Shown here: positions 1 to 8,424 of the stretch, one piece after another | How positions within the stretch are numbered: position 1 is the first letter of the stretch | Layout: every line of letters starts with the position of its first letter | Source: Pseudomonas cremoricolorata | GTDB lineage: Bacteria > Pseudomonadota > Gammaproteobacteria > Pseudomonadales > Pseudomonadaceae | Length of the DNA: 64,000 bases | Direction of reading: 5' to 3' | Assembly: GCF_000759535.1 (NCBI RefSeq) | Contig: NZ_CP009455.1 | Coordinates: 1,302,001 to 1,366,000, forward strand | The notes under the pieces: generated by a model | Told to the model about the DNA's origin: nothing | Database searches by the model: none | The model's input: the letters and a program-made list of their open reading frames with translations, nothing else | Made by a program: the position numbers and the translations under genes

Positions 1-90
1 TCGCAGGACAAGGCCGAGGACGTGGTGAGCAAGGTGCTCGATGCCGAAGCGCTGCTGCGCGAGCTGGCCTCGCAATTCAACACGCCGTAA
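1..90 (+). CDS. C-terminal fragment of an unidentified protein
   Basis: Only the last 29 codons are in the window, ending in TAA. The visible peptide begins SQDKAEDVVSKVL and ends ELASQFNTP; it is charged, Ala/Leu-rich and looks like one amphipathic helix. Such a tail would suit the final helix of a methyl-accepting chemotaxis protein, but it is too short to identify. The following gene is convergent, on the other strand, with an 18-bp gap. Confidence 0.45.
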   Translation, partial: SQDKAEDVVSKVLDAEALLRELASQFNTP

Positions 91-108
91 ATCCAGCGTC
101 CCGATCGA

Positions 109-483
109 TCAGGCTTTCTTGCGCGGCTTGAGGTACTTCATCAGGTTCTGGAACCACATCACCAGCGCGGGATTGCCCTTGATCTGGATGTGCTTGTCTT
201 GAATGCCCTGCATGAACGCCAGTTGCTTGTTGCTGGCTTGCAAGGTGGCGTAGCCGTAGGCGGCATCCTTGAAGGCGATGGCGAACGCTGGCTGCGGATG
301 CACGCCCGCCTTGCTGCTCACGCGCTGGTCGCGAACGAAGAAATGCCGCGCGATCTTGCCGTCGAGGGTCTGCATCTGGAACACAAGGTCCTTGTCAGCC
401 AACTGCTGCTGAAAAGCGGGGTTGTTACGGCTGGCCCTGGCCATCAGCAGGCCCATGGCCCAGAGCAGGAAACGAAACTTCAT
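109..483 (-). CDS. Small SCP2-like (sterol-carrier fold) hypothetical protein
   Basis: The 124-residue product begins MKFRFLLWAMGLLMARASRN, a hydrophobic N-terminus that may be an anchor or uncleaved signal, and ends in basic KPRKKA. The middle (FFVRDQRV, then GVHPQPAFAIAF, and IKGNPALVMWFQNLMKYL near the end) resembles small SCP2-like proteins, where a lipid-binding fold senses or carries a ligand; this is my judgement of pattern only. I place the start at the ATG at 481-483, preceded by GAGAAG five bases upstream; a TTG one codon earlier is possible. It sits just downstream of the HU gene on the same strand but is separated from it by a terminator. The exact role is unknown. Confidence 0.65.
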   Translation of the reverse strand: MKFRFLLWAMGLLMARASRNNPAFQQQLADKDLVFQMQTLDGKIARHFFVRDQRVSSKAGVHPQPAFAIAFKDAAYGYATLQASNKQLAFMQGIQDKHIQIKGNPALVMWFQNLMKYLKPRKKA

Positions 484-580
484 CAAGGCTTCTCGGCTTC
501 AAAGTGACTGAAACCGCGATTCTATCCGCAAAAATCAATGTGTATAGGGACTTTCGTGCCAGCGGCAGCGCATCAACACA

Positions 581-600
581 AAGGGCGCCCAAGGCGCCCG
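581..600 (-). terminator. Rho-independent terminator of the HU gene
   Basis: GGGCGCC (583-589), loop CAA, GGCGCCC (593-599) form a perfect 7-bp stem. Read on the minus strand it is followed by TTTGTGTT, a moderate U-tract. It lies 28 bp past the HU stop codon. Confidence 0.7.
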
Positions 601-627
601 CTTGCTGACGGGGAAAGCTGAAGAACG

Positions 628-969
628 CTAGGTGGCGGATTTGCCAGTCTTGCCTGTGGCGCCTTTCTTGCGCGACGCGCTGGCAGCACCCTGCGCTGGC
701 ACGGCGACCGTGTCCTTGAGCAGCTTTCCGGGTTTGAAGGCAACGGTGTTGGTGGCTCTGATCTGCACCGGCTCGCCGGTCTGAGGATTCTTGCCCGTGC
801 GCGCGCCGCGGTGACGTTTCTCGAACGTACCGAAACCGACCAGGGTCACCGATTCTTTGGCAACTGCTGCCGTGATCGAGTCGAGAATGGCATTGAGCAC
901 GTGGTTGCCCATTTCCTTGGTGAGGTCGGTTTTCTCGGCAATGACGCCGGCCAAATCGGGTTTACGCAT
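628..969 (-). CDS. hupA: HU-family DNA-binding protein
   Basis: The 113-residue protein is a nucleoid-associated HU subunit that binds and bends DNA as a dimer. The family signature is clear: the N-terminal helical part starts MRKPDLAGVIAEKTDLTKEM, then VTLVGFGTFEKRHR at the body of the fold, and the DNA-binding arm has RTGKNPQTGEPVQI followed by the conserved FKPGK. HU is normally about 90 residues; this one carries some 20 extra residues rich in Lys, Ala, Ser and Gly, an extended basic tail as seen in some Pseudomonas HU paralogues. Pseudomonas has several HU genes, and the paralogue letter is inferred from its position before ubiC. The stop is TAG, followed by a terminator. Confidence 0.88.
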   Translation of the reverse strand: MRKPDLAGVIAEKTDLTKEMGNHVLNAILDSITAAVAKESVTLVGFGTFEKRHRGARTGKNPQTGEPVQIRATNTVAFKPGKLLKDTVAVPAQGAASASRKKGATGKTGKSAT

Positions 970-1285
970 AATGATGCCTCGTAGACGGGTTTTTGTTGTT
1001 ATGCCGTACTGCCAGTAACGCGACGCTGACAGCGCCGACAGGCTCTAGCCTGCGGTAGGCGGATTTGAGAATGGCACGCCCCATTGGACCGCGCCAGTGG
1101 CCGCCGGGGCCTTGTCGCTTAGAGGTAATGGCATAGATGCCATACAGCACTGTTTTTCCGCCAAAGCGCCGCTCAGGCCATGGGCAGTACTCCTGTGATC
1201 GACGCGCCAGCACCGCACCGGAGTCTGGAAAGCCAGGCGAACATGCTAAGCTCGTCGCCTCTGTGGCCTGTATCAGCGTACCGAC
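970..1285. other. Divergent intergenic region hupA / ubiC
   Basis: No convincing gene. The divergent promoters of hupA and ubiC must lie here, but I see no strong sigma70 pair. A perfect 7-bp palindrome with a 2-bp centre (ATGGCATAGATGCCAT, about 1128-1143) is the only regular element. The rubredoxin/rubredoxin reductase genes that several pseudomonads carry near this position are absent. Confidence 0.5.
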
Positions 1286-1843
1286 GTGCCCGACGACATT
1301 TCGCAAGTAACCGCCCTTCAGTGGCTGACCCCCGCACAGCTGGCAGGCGACCTCGATGCGCACCTGCTCGACTGGCTGTTCGATGAAGGTTCACTTACCC
1401 GCCGCCTGAGCCAACTGGCCGACCAGCAGTTCTCCGTCACCCCTTTGCGTGAAGGCTGGCAAGCATTGCGGGCCGACGAATGCGCAGCCTTGGGCATTGT
1501 GCCAGGTGCTGAAGGTTGGGTACGCGAGGTCTACCTGCGCGGCCATGGCCAGCCTTGGGTGTTTGCCCGCAGCGTGGCGGCGCGCAGCGCGCTGGAGCGC
1601 GGCGGGCTCGACCTGCAGACGCTGGGGACACGCTCGCTGGGCGAGCTGCTGTTCTGTGACCAGGCATTCGTGCGCCATCCGCTGCAGGCCTGCCAGTACC
1701 CACCCGCCTGGCTGCCTGCCGACGCGCCCCAACAACACCTGTGGGCACGCCGCTCGCGCTTCGAGCGCGAGGGCCTGAGCCTGCTGGTGGCTGAAATCTT
1801 CCTGCCCGCCCTCTGGCGCGCGGCCGACAAGGACGCTCGTTGA
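1286..1843 (+). CDS. ubiC: Chorismate pyruvate-lyase
   Basis: Converts chorismate to 4-hydroxybenzoate and pyruvate, the first committed step of ubiquinone synthesis, in the cytoplasm. The 185-residue length is as in Pseudomonas UbiC. Family landmarks are the [16 protein letters not shown] stretch near residue 50-65, the [16 protein letters not shown] strand, and a C-terminal [11 protein letters not shown] that carries the conserved acidic residue of the active site. The start is GTG; no in-frame ATG suits. The stop TGA shares its last base with the ubiA ATG (TGATG), so the two are translationally coupled and act consecutively. Confidence 0.94.
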   Translation: MPDDISQVTALQWLTPAQLAGDLDAHLLDWLFDEGSLTRRLSQLADQQFSVTPLREGWQALRADECAALGIVPGAEGWVREVYLRGHGQPWVFARSVAARSALERGGLDLQTLGTRSLGELLFCDQAFVRHPLQACQYPPAWLPADAPQQHLWARRSRFEREGLSLLVAEIFLPALWRAADKDAR

Positions 1844-2733
1844 TGTACCTGCAACTGCTCAAATCGCTCAACCGTCTGCACCCGCGTGCCTGGGATTTCA
1901 TTCAACTGAGCCGCATGGATCGCCCGATCGGCATCTACCTGCTGCTGTGGCCAACCCTGTCTGCGGTGTGGATCGCCGGTAACGGCGCACCCACCCTGGC
2001 CAACGTGCTGATCTTCGGCCTTGGGGTGGTGCTGATGCGCGCCGCCGGCTGCTGCATCAATGATTTCGCCGACCGCAAGGTCGATGGCCACGTCAAACGT
2101 ACTGCAGATCGCCCTCTGGCGGCCGGGCGCATTCGTTCGCGCGAAGCGCTGGCGCTGTTCGCCGCGCTGGTGACGCTGAGTTTCCTTCTGGTGTTGTGCA
2201 CCAATGCCACCACGGTCTGGCTGTCGTTCGGCGCACTGGCGTTGGCGGCGTGCTACCCCTTCATGAAGCGCTACACCTATTACCCACAGGTGGTGCTGGG
2301 CGCCGCCTATTCGTGGGGCATCCCCATGGCCTTCACCGCCGCCACCGGCACGCTGCCGGCCAGCGCCTGGCTGCTGTACATCGCCAACGTGCTGTGGACG
2401 GTCGGTTACGACACTTACTACGCCATGGTCGACCGTGACGACGATCTGAAAATCGGCGTGAAGTCGACAGCGATTCTATTCGGCGAAGCAGACCGGGTGA
2501 TCATCCTTAGCCTGCAACTGCTGTCGCTGGGCTGTCTGCTGCTGGCCGGCAACCGTTTCGAGTTGGGCGGCTGGTTCCAGCTGGGCATCCTCGCTGCGGC
2601 GCTGTGCTTCGTGTGGGAGTTCTGGACGACCCGCAGCCTGGGGCGTGAAGTCTGCTTCAAAGCCTTCCTGCACAACCACTGGGCCGGGCTGCTGGTGTTC
2701 ATCGGCGTGGTCCTGGACTACGCCTGGCGCTGA
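1843..2733 (+). CDS. ubiA: 4-hydroxybenzoate octaprenyltransferase
   Basis: Membrane prenyltransferase of 296 residues that attaches the polyprenyl tail to 4-hydroxybenzoate made by UbiC. Both Asp-rich, Mg-diphosphate-binding motifs are present: [15 protein letters not shown] near residue 70 and [17 protein letters not shown] near residue 190. About eight hydrophobic segments follow the family pattern. I use the ATG overlapping the ubiC stop rather than the TTG three bases upstream. The 88-bp gap downstream holds a Pho-box-like site, so phoB probably has its own promoter. Confidence 0.95.
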   Translation: MYLQLLKSLNRLHPRAWDFIQLSRMDRPIGIYLLLWPTLSAVWIAGNGAPTLANVLIFGLGVVLMRAAGCCINDFADRKVDGHVKRTADRPLAAGRIRSREALALFAALVTLSFLLVLCTNATTVWLSFGALALAACYPFMKRYTYYPQVVLGAAYSWGIPMAFTAATGTLPASAWLLYIANVLWTVGYDTYYAMVDRDDDLKIGVKSTAILFGEADRVIILSLQLLSLGCLLLAGNRFELGGWFQLGILAAALCFVWEFWTTRSLGREVCFKAFLHNHWAGLLVFIGVVLDYAWR

Positions 2734-2748
2734 ACGCAAGACCACTGC

Positions 2749-2766
2749 CTGTCACACAGCTGCAAT
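2749..2766 (+). promoter_or_regulatory. Candidate Pho box upstream of phoB
   Basis: CTGTCAC (2749-2755), four-base spacer ACAG, then CTGCAAT (2760-2766), with a third weaker repeat CCGTTAT 11 bp on. The Pho-box consensus is CTGTCAT-N4-CTGTCAT with 11-bp phasing. It lies about 55 bp before the phoB start, which suits PhoB autoregulation. Confidence 0.6.
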
Positions 2767-2821
2767 AATTCCGTTATCTAATGCGCTGCATGAAACGGTT
2801 AGCCCAGGAGAGGTTGTGAGC

Positions 2822-3511
2822 ATGGTTGGCAGAAGCATTCTGATCGTCGACGACGAAGCGCCCATTCGCGAAATGATCGCCGTCGCGCTGGAAATGGCCG
2901 GCTATGACTGCCTGGAAGCCGAGAATTCGCAACAGGCCCACGCCATCATCGTCGACCGCAAGCCTGACCTGATCCTGCTCGACTGGATGCTTCCCGGCAC
3001 CTCGGGCATTGAGCTGGCCAGGCGCCTGAAGCGCGATGAGCTGACCGGCAGCATTCCGATCATCATGCTCACCGCCAAGGGTGAGGAAGACAACAAGATC
3101 CAGGGCCTGGAAGTCGGCGCCGACGACTACATCACCAAGCCGTTCTCGCCCCGTGAACTGGTGGCGCGACTCAAGGCCGTGCTGCGCCGCACCGGCCCTG
3201 CCGACAGCGAAGCGCCCATCGAGATCGGCGGCCTGCTGCTCGACCCCATCAGCCACCGCGTCACCATCGACGGCAAGCCCGCCGACATGGGCCCTACCGA
3301 ATACCGTCTGCTGCAGTTCTTCATGACCCATCAGGAACGTGCCTACACCCGTGGGCAGTTGCTCGACCAGGTGTGGGGCGGCAACGTCTACGTCGAGGAA
3401 CGCACCGTCGATGTGCATATCCGTCGCCTGCGCAAAGCGCTGGGTGAAGCCTACGAGAATCTGGTACAAACCGTCCGCGGCACCGGTTATCGCTTCTCCA
3501 CCAAGAGCTGA
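2822..3511 (+). CDS. phoB: Phosphate regulon response regulator PhoB
   Basis: OmpR-family activator of 229 residues for the phosphate-starvation regulon. The receiver domain shows the acidic pair (VDDEAP), the phospho-acceptor Asp54 in ILLDWMLP and the Lys106 switch residue in TKPFSP. The C-terminal winged-helix domain contains [13 protein letters not shown], the recognition-helix region [19 protein letters not shown] and RGTGYRFS. The start is the ATG at 2822 with AGGAGAGG eight bases upstream; a GTG six bases earlier is in frame but too close to that ribosome binding site. Upstream is a candidate Pho box and downstream the cognate kinase phoR. Confidence 0.97.
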   Translation: MVGRSILIVDDEAPIREMIAVALEMAGYDCLEAENSQQAHAIIVDRKPDLILLDWMLPGTSGIELARRLKRDELTGSIPIIMLTAKGEEDNKIQGLEVGADDYITKPFSPRELVARLKAVLRRTGPADSEAPIEIGGLLLDPISHRVTIDGKPADMGPTEYRLLQFFMTHQERAYTRGQLLDQVWGGNVYVEERTVDVHIRRLRKALGEAYENLVQTVRGTGYRFSTKS

Positions 3512-3643
3512 ACCGGCAGCGCCACGCCTGTAATCCCATGCTGCTTGCAGCAGGGCTGAACAACGGACGTCACAGCACCACCGATCCGCACCCGCTCGCA
3601 GCGCCTGGCCTGCGGTGGGCCGTCGGGTCCGAAGGATTTCCAC

Positions 3644-4951
3644 GTGAACCAGAACTGGCATGCGACCCTTATTCGCCACCTGTTGCTGCTGATCACCCTC
3701 TGCCTGCTCGGCGGCCTGATCAGCGGGCACTACGGCTGGAGCCTGACCGTCGGGCTGGCGCTGTACCTGGGCTGGACGCTCAAGCAACTGTTGCGTCTGC
3801 ATGACTGGCTGAGCCACCACAAACCCGACGAAGCGCCGCCCGACGGTTATGGCCTGTGGGGCGAGGTGTTCGACAGCATCTACCACCTGCAACGTCGTGA
3901 TCAGCGGGTGCGAGGCCGGCTGCAAGCGGTGATCGACCGAGTGCAGGAGTCCACCGCCGCGCTGCGCGATGCGGTGATCATGCTCGACAGCGACGGCAAC
4001 CTGGAATGGTGGAACCGCGCAGCCGAGACCCTGCTTGGTCTGAAGACGCCCCAGGATGGCGGTCAGGCCGTCACCAACCTGGTGCGCCATCCGCGCTTCA
4101 AGGAATACTTCGAAGCGGAAAACTACGCCGAACCGCTGGAAATCCCCTCGCCAATCAACGACCGCCTGCGCATCCAGCTCAACATCACTCGCTACGGCAA
4201 CAACGAGCACCTGATGCTGGTGCGCGACGTCACCCGCATTCATCAGCTCGAACAGATGCGCAAGGACTTCGTCGCCAACGTCTCCCACGAACTGCGCACT
4301 CCGCTGACGGTAATCGCCGGTTATCTGGAGACTCTGCTCGACAACGTCGATGAAGTGAATCCGCGCTGGGCTCGCGCCTTGCAGCAGATGAGCCAGCAAG
4401 GCTCGCGCATGCAGGCCCTGCTCAACGACTTGCTGCTGTTGGCCAAACTGGAAGCCACCGACTACCCCTCGGACAACCAGCCTGTGCCCGTCGAGGCAAT
4501 GCTCAAGACCATTCAGGCCGACGCCCTGGCGCTGTCCGGGCCGCGCCAGCAACGGATCAGCCTGGAGGCGCAACCCGGTGTCAGCCTCAAGGGCAGTGAG
4601 TCGGAGCTGCGCAGCGCCTTTTCCAATCTGGTGTTCAATGCCGTCAAGTACACCCAGGATGCAGGCGACATCCGCATTCGCTGGTGGCGCGATGAGCATG
4701 GCGCGCACCTGAGCGTGCAGGACACCGGCCCGGGCATAGAAGCCAAGCACTTGCCGCGGTTGACTGAGCGCTTCTATCGGGTCGACTCCAGCCGCGCGTC
4801 CAACACTGGCGGCACCGGGCTGGGCCTGGCCATCGTCAAGCACGTGTTGCTGCGCCATCGCGGGCGCCTGGAGATCAGCAGCGTGCTGGGTCACGGCAGC
4901 ACCTTCACCTGCCACTTCCCGGCTTCCCAGGTGGCCACACGCGCCCGCTGA
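3644..4951 (+). CDS. phoR: Phosphate regulon sensor histidine kinase PhoR
   Basis: Inner-membrane kinase/phosphatase of 435 residues, partner of PhoB. Two N-terminal membrane segments (about residues 9-47) with almost no periplasmic loop, a charged linker, a PAS domain (about 95-195), the dimerisation and phospho-acceptor domain with His215 in NVSHELRTPLT, and the ATPase domain with N-box FNAVKYT, DTGPGIE and GGTGLGLAIVKH. Lack of a sensing loop fits the known model in which PhoR reads the state of PstSCAB through PhoU. GTG start with AAGGA upstream. The 132-bp gap from phoB has no obvious gene, and the pair ends at a strong terminator. Confidence 0.96.
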   Translation: MNQNWHATLIRHLLLLITLCLLGGLISGHYGWSLTVGLALYLGWTLKQLLRLHDWLSHHKPDEAPPDGYGLWGEVFDSIYHLQRRDQRVRGRLQAVIDRVQESTAALRDAVIMLDSDGNLEWWNRAAETLLGLKTPQDGGQAVTNLVRHPRFKEYFEAENYAEPLEIPSPINDRLRIQLNITRYGNNEHLMLVRDVTRIHQLEQMRKDFVANVSHELRTPLTVIAGYLETLLDNVDEVNPRWARALQQMSQQGSRMQALLNDLLLLAKLEATDYPSDNQPVPVEAMLKTIQADALALSGPRQQRISLEAQPGVSLKGSESELRSAFSNLVFNAVKYTQDAGDIRIRWWRDEHGAHLSVQDTGPGIEAKHLPRLTERFYRVDSSRASNTGGTGLGLAIVKHVLLRHRGRLEISSVLGHGSTFTCHFPASQVATRAR

Positions 4952-5011
4952 GGCCCACGGTTCAGCACTCCCCTTTGCTTTTATGGTCTCAACCGCTACA
5001 TTGGATCGCTT

Positions 5012-5038
5012 GTGCCAGCATCCGCTGGCACTTTTTTT
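5012..5038 (+). terminator. Rho-independent terminator of phoBR
   Basis: GTGCCAGC (5012-5019), loop ATCC, GCTGGCAC (5024-5031), then seven T. A perfect 8-bp stem with a strong U-tract. Because it ends inside the leader of the next gene, in-frame start codons before it cannot be the real start of the CorC-family gene. Confidence 0.93.
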
Positions 5039-5077
5039 CCCTTCTCAACAACAGACGGACCCCGTAAAAAATCCATC

Positions 5078-6418
5078 ATGGACCCTTCCCCTGCGTTTAG
5101 CCTCACCTCGCTATTTGCCGATTTCGGCATGATTCTCTTTGCGCTGTTCCTGGTTCTGCTCAACGGCTTCTTCGTCGCCGCCGAGTTCGCCATGGTCAAA
5201 CTGCGCTCGACCCGCGTCGAATCCATCGCCGAACTGCACGGCTGGCGTGGCGGTATCCTGCGCAAGGTACACAGCCAGCTGGACGCCTACCTGTCGGCCT
5301 GCCAGCTGGGTATCACCCTGGCGTCGCTGGGCCTGGGCTGGGTCGGTGAACCGGCGTTCGCCCACCTGCTCGAACCGTTGCTGGCCTATCTGGGCGTGGA
5401 CAGCCCCGAGCTGATCAAGGGCATCTCGTTCTTCGTCGCCTTCTTCGTGATTTCCTACCTGCACATCGTGGTCGGCGAACTGGCGCCCAAGTCGTGGGCG
5501 ATTCGCAAGCCCGAGCTGCTGTCGCTGTGGACGGCCGTGCCGCTGTACCTGTTCTACTGGGCCATGTACCCGGCGATCTACCTGCTCAACGCCAGCGCCA
5601 ACACCATCCTGCGCATTGCCGGCCAGGGCGAGCCAGGCCCGCACCACGAGCACCATTACAGCCGTGAAGAACTCAAGCTGATCCTGCACTCCAGCCGTGG
5701 CCAGGACCCCAGCGACCAGGGCATGCGCGTGCTGGCGTCGGCGGTGGAGATGGGCGAGCTGGAGGTGGTCGACTGGGCCAACTCGCGCGAGGACATGATC
5801 AGCCTCGACTCACGCGCGCCGCTCAAGGAAATCCTGGCGATGTTCCGTCGCCACAAGTTCAGCCGTTATCCGGTGTACGACCACGAGCGCGAAGAGTTCA
5901 TCGGTCTGCTGCATATCAAGGACCTGCTGCTGGAGCTGGCCGAGCCCGACCACCTGCCTGGCACACTCGACCTCGACGACCTGATTCGCCCGCTGGAGCG
6001 TGTGTCGCGGCACATGCCGCTGTCGCAACTGCTGGAGCAGTTCCGCAAGGGCGGTGCGCATTTCGTGCTGGTCGAAGAGGCCGATGGCAAGGTGATCGGC
6101 TACCTGACCATGGAAGACGTGCTGGAAGTGCTGGTCGGTGACATTCAGGACGAGCACCGCAAGACCGAGCGCGGCATTCTTGCCTATCAACCTGGCAAGC
6201 TGCTGGTGCGCGGCGACACGCCGCTGTTCAAGGTCGAACGTCTGCTCGGTGTCGACCTTGACCACATCGAGGCCGAGACCCTCGCAGGCCTGGTCTACGA
6301 GACCCTCAAGCGCGTTCCGGAAGAGGAAGAGTTGCTGGAGGTCGAAGGCCTGCGCATCAACATCAAGAAGATGAAAGGCCCGAAGATCGTCCTGGCCAAG
6401 GTGCTCAAGCTCGACTGA
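5078..6418 (+). CDS. CorC/HlyC-family CNNM-CBS membrane protein
   Basis: A 446-residue inner-membrane protein. Order: CNNM/DUF21 transmembrane domain (about 1-200) with the typical LNGFFVAAEFAMVKLRSTR start and HIVVGELAPKSWAIRKPE; two CBS domains (about 220-345, ending GYLTMEDVLEVLVGDIQDE); and a C-terminal CorC_HlyC domain (RGDTPLFKVERLLGVDL onward). Relatives are implicated in magnesium/cobalt export or resistance, but substrate is not established here. The start MDPSPAF was chosen because a GTG 66 bases upstream lies in the phoBR terminator. It is probably monocistronic. Confidence 0.85.
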   Translation: MDPSPAFSLTSLFADFGMILFALFLVLLNGFFVAAEFAMVKLRSTRVESIAELHGWRGGILRKVHSQLDAYLSACQLGITLASLGLGWVGEPAFAHLLEPLLAYLGVDSPELIKGISFFVAFFVISYLHIVVGELAPKSWAIRKPELLSLWTAVPLYLFYWAMYPAIYLLNASANTILRIAGQGEPGPHHEHHYSREELKLILHSSRGQDPSDQGMRVLASAVEMGELEVVDWANSREDMISLDSRAPLKEILAMFRRHKFSRYPVYDHEREEFIGLLHIKDLLLELAEPDHLPGTLDLDDLIRPLERVSRHMPLSQLLEQFRKGGAHFVLVEEADGKVIGYLTMEDVLEVLVGDIQDEHRKTERGILAYQPGKLLVRGDTPLFKVERLLGVDLDHIEAETLAGLVYETLKRVPEEEELLEVEGLRINIKKMKGPKIVLAKVLKLD

Positions 6419-6427
6419 GCACCCAGC

Positions 6428-6445
6428 GGGGCTGGCAACAGCCCC
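6428..6445. terminator. Short hairpin between convergent genes
   Basis: GGGGCTG (6428-6434), loop GCAA, CAGCCCC (6439-6445). A 7-bp GC-rich stem with a stable GNRA tetraloop but no T-tract on either side, in the 31-bp gap between convergent stops. It is likely a weak bidirectional terminator. Confidence 0.45.
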
Positions 6446-6449
6446 AGCG

Positions 6450-7364
6450 TCAGGCGCCTGGGGTGAAGTGCTTCTGCGCCGTACCCCGGGCGATCAGCCG
6501 CGAGAGGTAGTCGAGCTTCTGCGCATCCTGATCGACGAACTTGAACGTCAGTTGCAGCCAGTCGCTGTCCGGCCGCTGCTCCAGCGCGGCGATGGCGTGC
6601 AGATAGCCATTGAGCCGTGCCACCTCGGCCTGCTCGCCCTGCTCGAGGTCCAGTACCGCACTTTCCAGAATCTGCGGCAGCGCTTCGCTGCGGCGGATGA
6701 CCAGCAGCGCCTCTTTGAGGCTCAGCGCCTTGATGACACAACCCTGCACCGCACCGCTGGCCAGACGTAACTGGCCCTGGCCACGGCCGGCAGGCGCGGG
6801 GGTCGGCGCAGCAGTCGGCGCCGGCGCCACAGGGGCACGCGGTGCGGCACTGGCCGGCGCGGCCATGGCCGCTGCCGGAGCCTGGGCCGTCTGCGGACGA
6901 CCACCGGTCAAAGCATTGAGCGAGTCATTGGCGAAGGCCGAGGTAGCCCGTGCCGGCACACCACTGAGCAACGTTTCGAGCTTGCCGGTCTTGCTCAAGG
7001 CCTTTTTCACCTTGGTCAGCAACTGCTCGTTGGTGAAGGGCTTGCCAACGAAGTCCGAGACGCCCGCCTGAATCGCCTGGATAACGTTTTCCTTGTCGCC
7101 GCGGCTGGTCACCATGATGAACGGCAAACCTTTGAGCGACGGCTGCTGGCGGCACCATTCGAGCAGCTCAAGGCCGCTCATTTCCGGCATCTCCCAATCG
7201 CACAGCACCAGGTCGAACGGCTCTTTGCTCAACATCGCCATGGCCTTGCGGCCGTTGATGGCATCTTCCACGGCGATGCCGGGGAAGGCGCTGCGCAGGG
7301 CTTTTCTGACTAGGTCGCGAATGAACGAGGCGTCGTCCACCACCAGCACTTTGACTTTACTCAT
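6450..7364 (-). CDS. Response regulator with CheY receiver and PilZ-like C-terminus
   Basis: A 304-residue protein. Residues 1-125 are a complete receiver: VVDDAS acidic pair, Asp56 in LVLCDWEMPEMSG, VTSRGD and Lys108 in GKPF. Residues about 126-190 are an Ala/Pro-rich low-complexity linker. Residues about 190-304 (GQLRLASGAVQGCVIKALSLKE, then a long helix and WLQLTFKFVDQDAQKLDYLSRL) look like a divergent PilZ domain. I cannot see a clear RxxxR c-di-GMP motif, so ligand binding is uncertain. No kinase is adjacent. The gene sits between phoR and the pst operon, a position I recall as conserved in Pseudomonas, which hints at a phosphate link, but nothing in the sequence proves it. Confidence 0.8.
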   Translation of the reverse strand: MSKVKVLVVDDASFIRDLVRKALRSAFPGIAVEDAINGRKAMAMLSKEPFDLVLCDWEMPEMSGLELLEWCRQQPSLKGLPFIMVTSRGDKENVIQAIQAGVSDFVGKPFTNEQLLTKVKKALSKTGKLETLLSGVPARATSAFANDSLNALTGGRPQTAQAPAAAMAAPASAAPRAPVAPAPTAAPTPAPAGRGQGQLRLASGAVQGCVIKALSLKEALLVIRRSEALPQILESAVLDLEQGEQAEVARLNGYLHAIAALEQRPDSDWLQLTFKFVDQDAQKLDYLSRLIARGTAQKHFTPGA

Positions 7365-7456
7365 CGATATTCCTCATCTATGCCGGCTAGCATACCGCCG
7401 ACTAGTGGCATTTTGCCAAAAAGCCGTGCCAGCCGCGCTCATCGCAGGCGTCCGGT

Positions 7457-7489
7457 GAAAACGACGACGCCCGGCACTGGCCGGGCGTC
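7457..7489 (-). terminator. Terminator at the end of the pst-phoU operon
   Basis: GACGCCCGG (7466-7474) and CCGGGCGTC (7481-7489) form a perfect 9-bp stem. Read on the minus strand it is followed by GTCGTTTTC. It lies about 20 bp past the phoU stop. Confidence 0.75.
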
Positions 7490-7506
7490 TTGGCGAACGC
7501 GCAGTA

Positions 7507-8277
7507 CTATTTATCGTCAGGCGAGGGCGGAACATTAGCCAGGAGTACATCATCCAGGCCCTTGCCCTGGACTTCGGCCTGCATGCGCTTGAGGCCCATG
7601 TGCCGCACGTCGGTGCCACGCACCAGGTAGATGACCAGCTCGGAGATGTTGCGCGCATGGTCGCCGATACGTTCCAGCGAACGCAGCGCCCAGATCACGC
7701 TGAGTACCCGCGAGATCGAGCGCGGGTCTTCCATCATGTAGGTCACCAGCTCGCGCAGGGCGGTCTTGTACTCGCGGTCGATGGTCTTGTCGTACTGCGC
7801 CACCGACAAGGCCAGGTCGGCATCGAAGCGGGCGAAGGCGTCGAGGGCATCGCGGACCATGTTGCGCACTTGGTCACCGATGTGTCGCACCTCGACATAG
7901 CCACGCGGCGATTCGCCCTCTTCGCACAGCTGGATGGCGCGGCGGGCGATCTTGGTCGACTCGTCGCCGATACGTTCGAGGTCGATTACCGATTTGGAAA
8001 TGCTGATGATCAGGCGCAAGTCCGAGGCTGCCGGCTGACGCCGGGCGAGAATGCGCACGCATTCCTCGTCGATGTTGCGCTCCATCTGGTTGATCTGCTC
8101 GTCGACCTCTCGCACCTGCTGGGCCAACCCCGAGTCGGCCTCGATCAGCGCGGTGACCGCGTCGTTCACCTGCTTCTCGACCAGCCCGCCCATGGCCAGC
8201 AGATGGCTGCGCACCTCCTCCAGCTCGGCGTTGAATTGCTGGGAAATGTGGTGGGTGAGGCTTTCTTTGTTGATCAT
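7507..8277 (-). CDS. phoU: Phosphate-signalling protein PhoU
   Basis: A 256-residue all-helical cytoplasmic protein that links the Pst transporter to PhoR and restrains Pho signalling when phosphate is plentiful. It contains the two PhoU-domain repeats; the conserved metal-binding type motifs appear as ERIGDESTKIAR in the first half and ERIGDHARNISELVIYLVRG in the second. The start MINKESLTHHIS was chosen because upstream in-frame sequence enters the intergenic repeat. It is the last gene of pstS-C-A-B-phoU, followed by a terminator. Confidence 0.96.
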   Translation of the reverse strand: MINKESLTHHISQQFNAELEEVRSHLLAMGGLVEKQVNDAVTALIEADSGLAQQVREVDEQINQMERNIDEECVRILARRQPAASDLRLIISISKSVIDLERIGDESTKIARRAIQLCEEGESPRGYVEVRHIGDQVRNMVRDALDAFARFDADLALSVAQYDKTIDREYKTALRELVTYMMEDPRSISRVLSVIWALRSLERIGDHARNISELVIYLVRGTDVRHMGLKRMQAEVQGKGLDDVLLANVPPSPDDK

Positions 8278-8299
8278 GCTGTCGCTCCGCGATCGCGCC

Positions 8300-8424
8300 T
8301 CTGGAGGCGAGCTGCAAGCTTTGAGCTGCAAGCTTCAAGCTGCACGTGTGTGGGTTTCATACATTGGGAACAGGCTCAGCGACTTGCTTACAGCTTGCCG
8401 CCAGCAGCTTGCCGCTGCCGCTAG
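8300..8424. repeat. CAAGC-rich intergenic repeat, phoU-pstB gap
   Basis: Units of the form GAGCTGCAAGCTT recur head to tail and in mirror orientation at about 8309-8346, and CAGCTTGCCGC units recur at about 8391-8420. The stretch fills most of the 143-bp gap between two genes of one operon and can fold extensively. The same repeat type occurs in the pstB-pstA gap and in the pycA-pycB gap. Confidence 0.6.

Noticed and set aside
970..1285. Short frames between hupA and ubiC as genes
   Set aside because: They overlap on both strands, lack ribosome binding sites and have Arg/Ala-rich shadow-like composition.
2774..4915. A 713-codon antisense frame over phoB-phoR
   Set aside because: It is the shadow of two unmistakable genes and runs through the phoR ribosome binding site and both domain cores.
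5012..5077. Upstream start for the CorC-family gene
   Set aside because: The in-frame GTG at 5012 is the first base of a perfect terminator stem with a T-tract, so it cannot be part of the message.
8300..8424. CRISPR array
   Set aside because: The repeats are short, irregular, and have no spacers of constant length; no cas genes are present.
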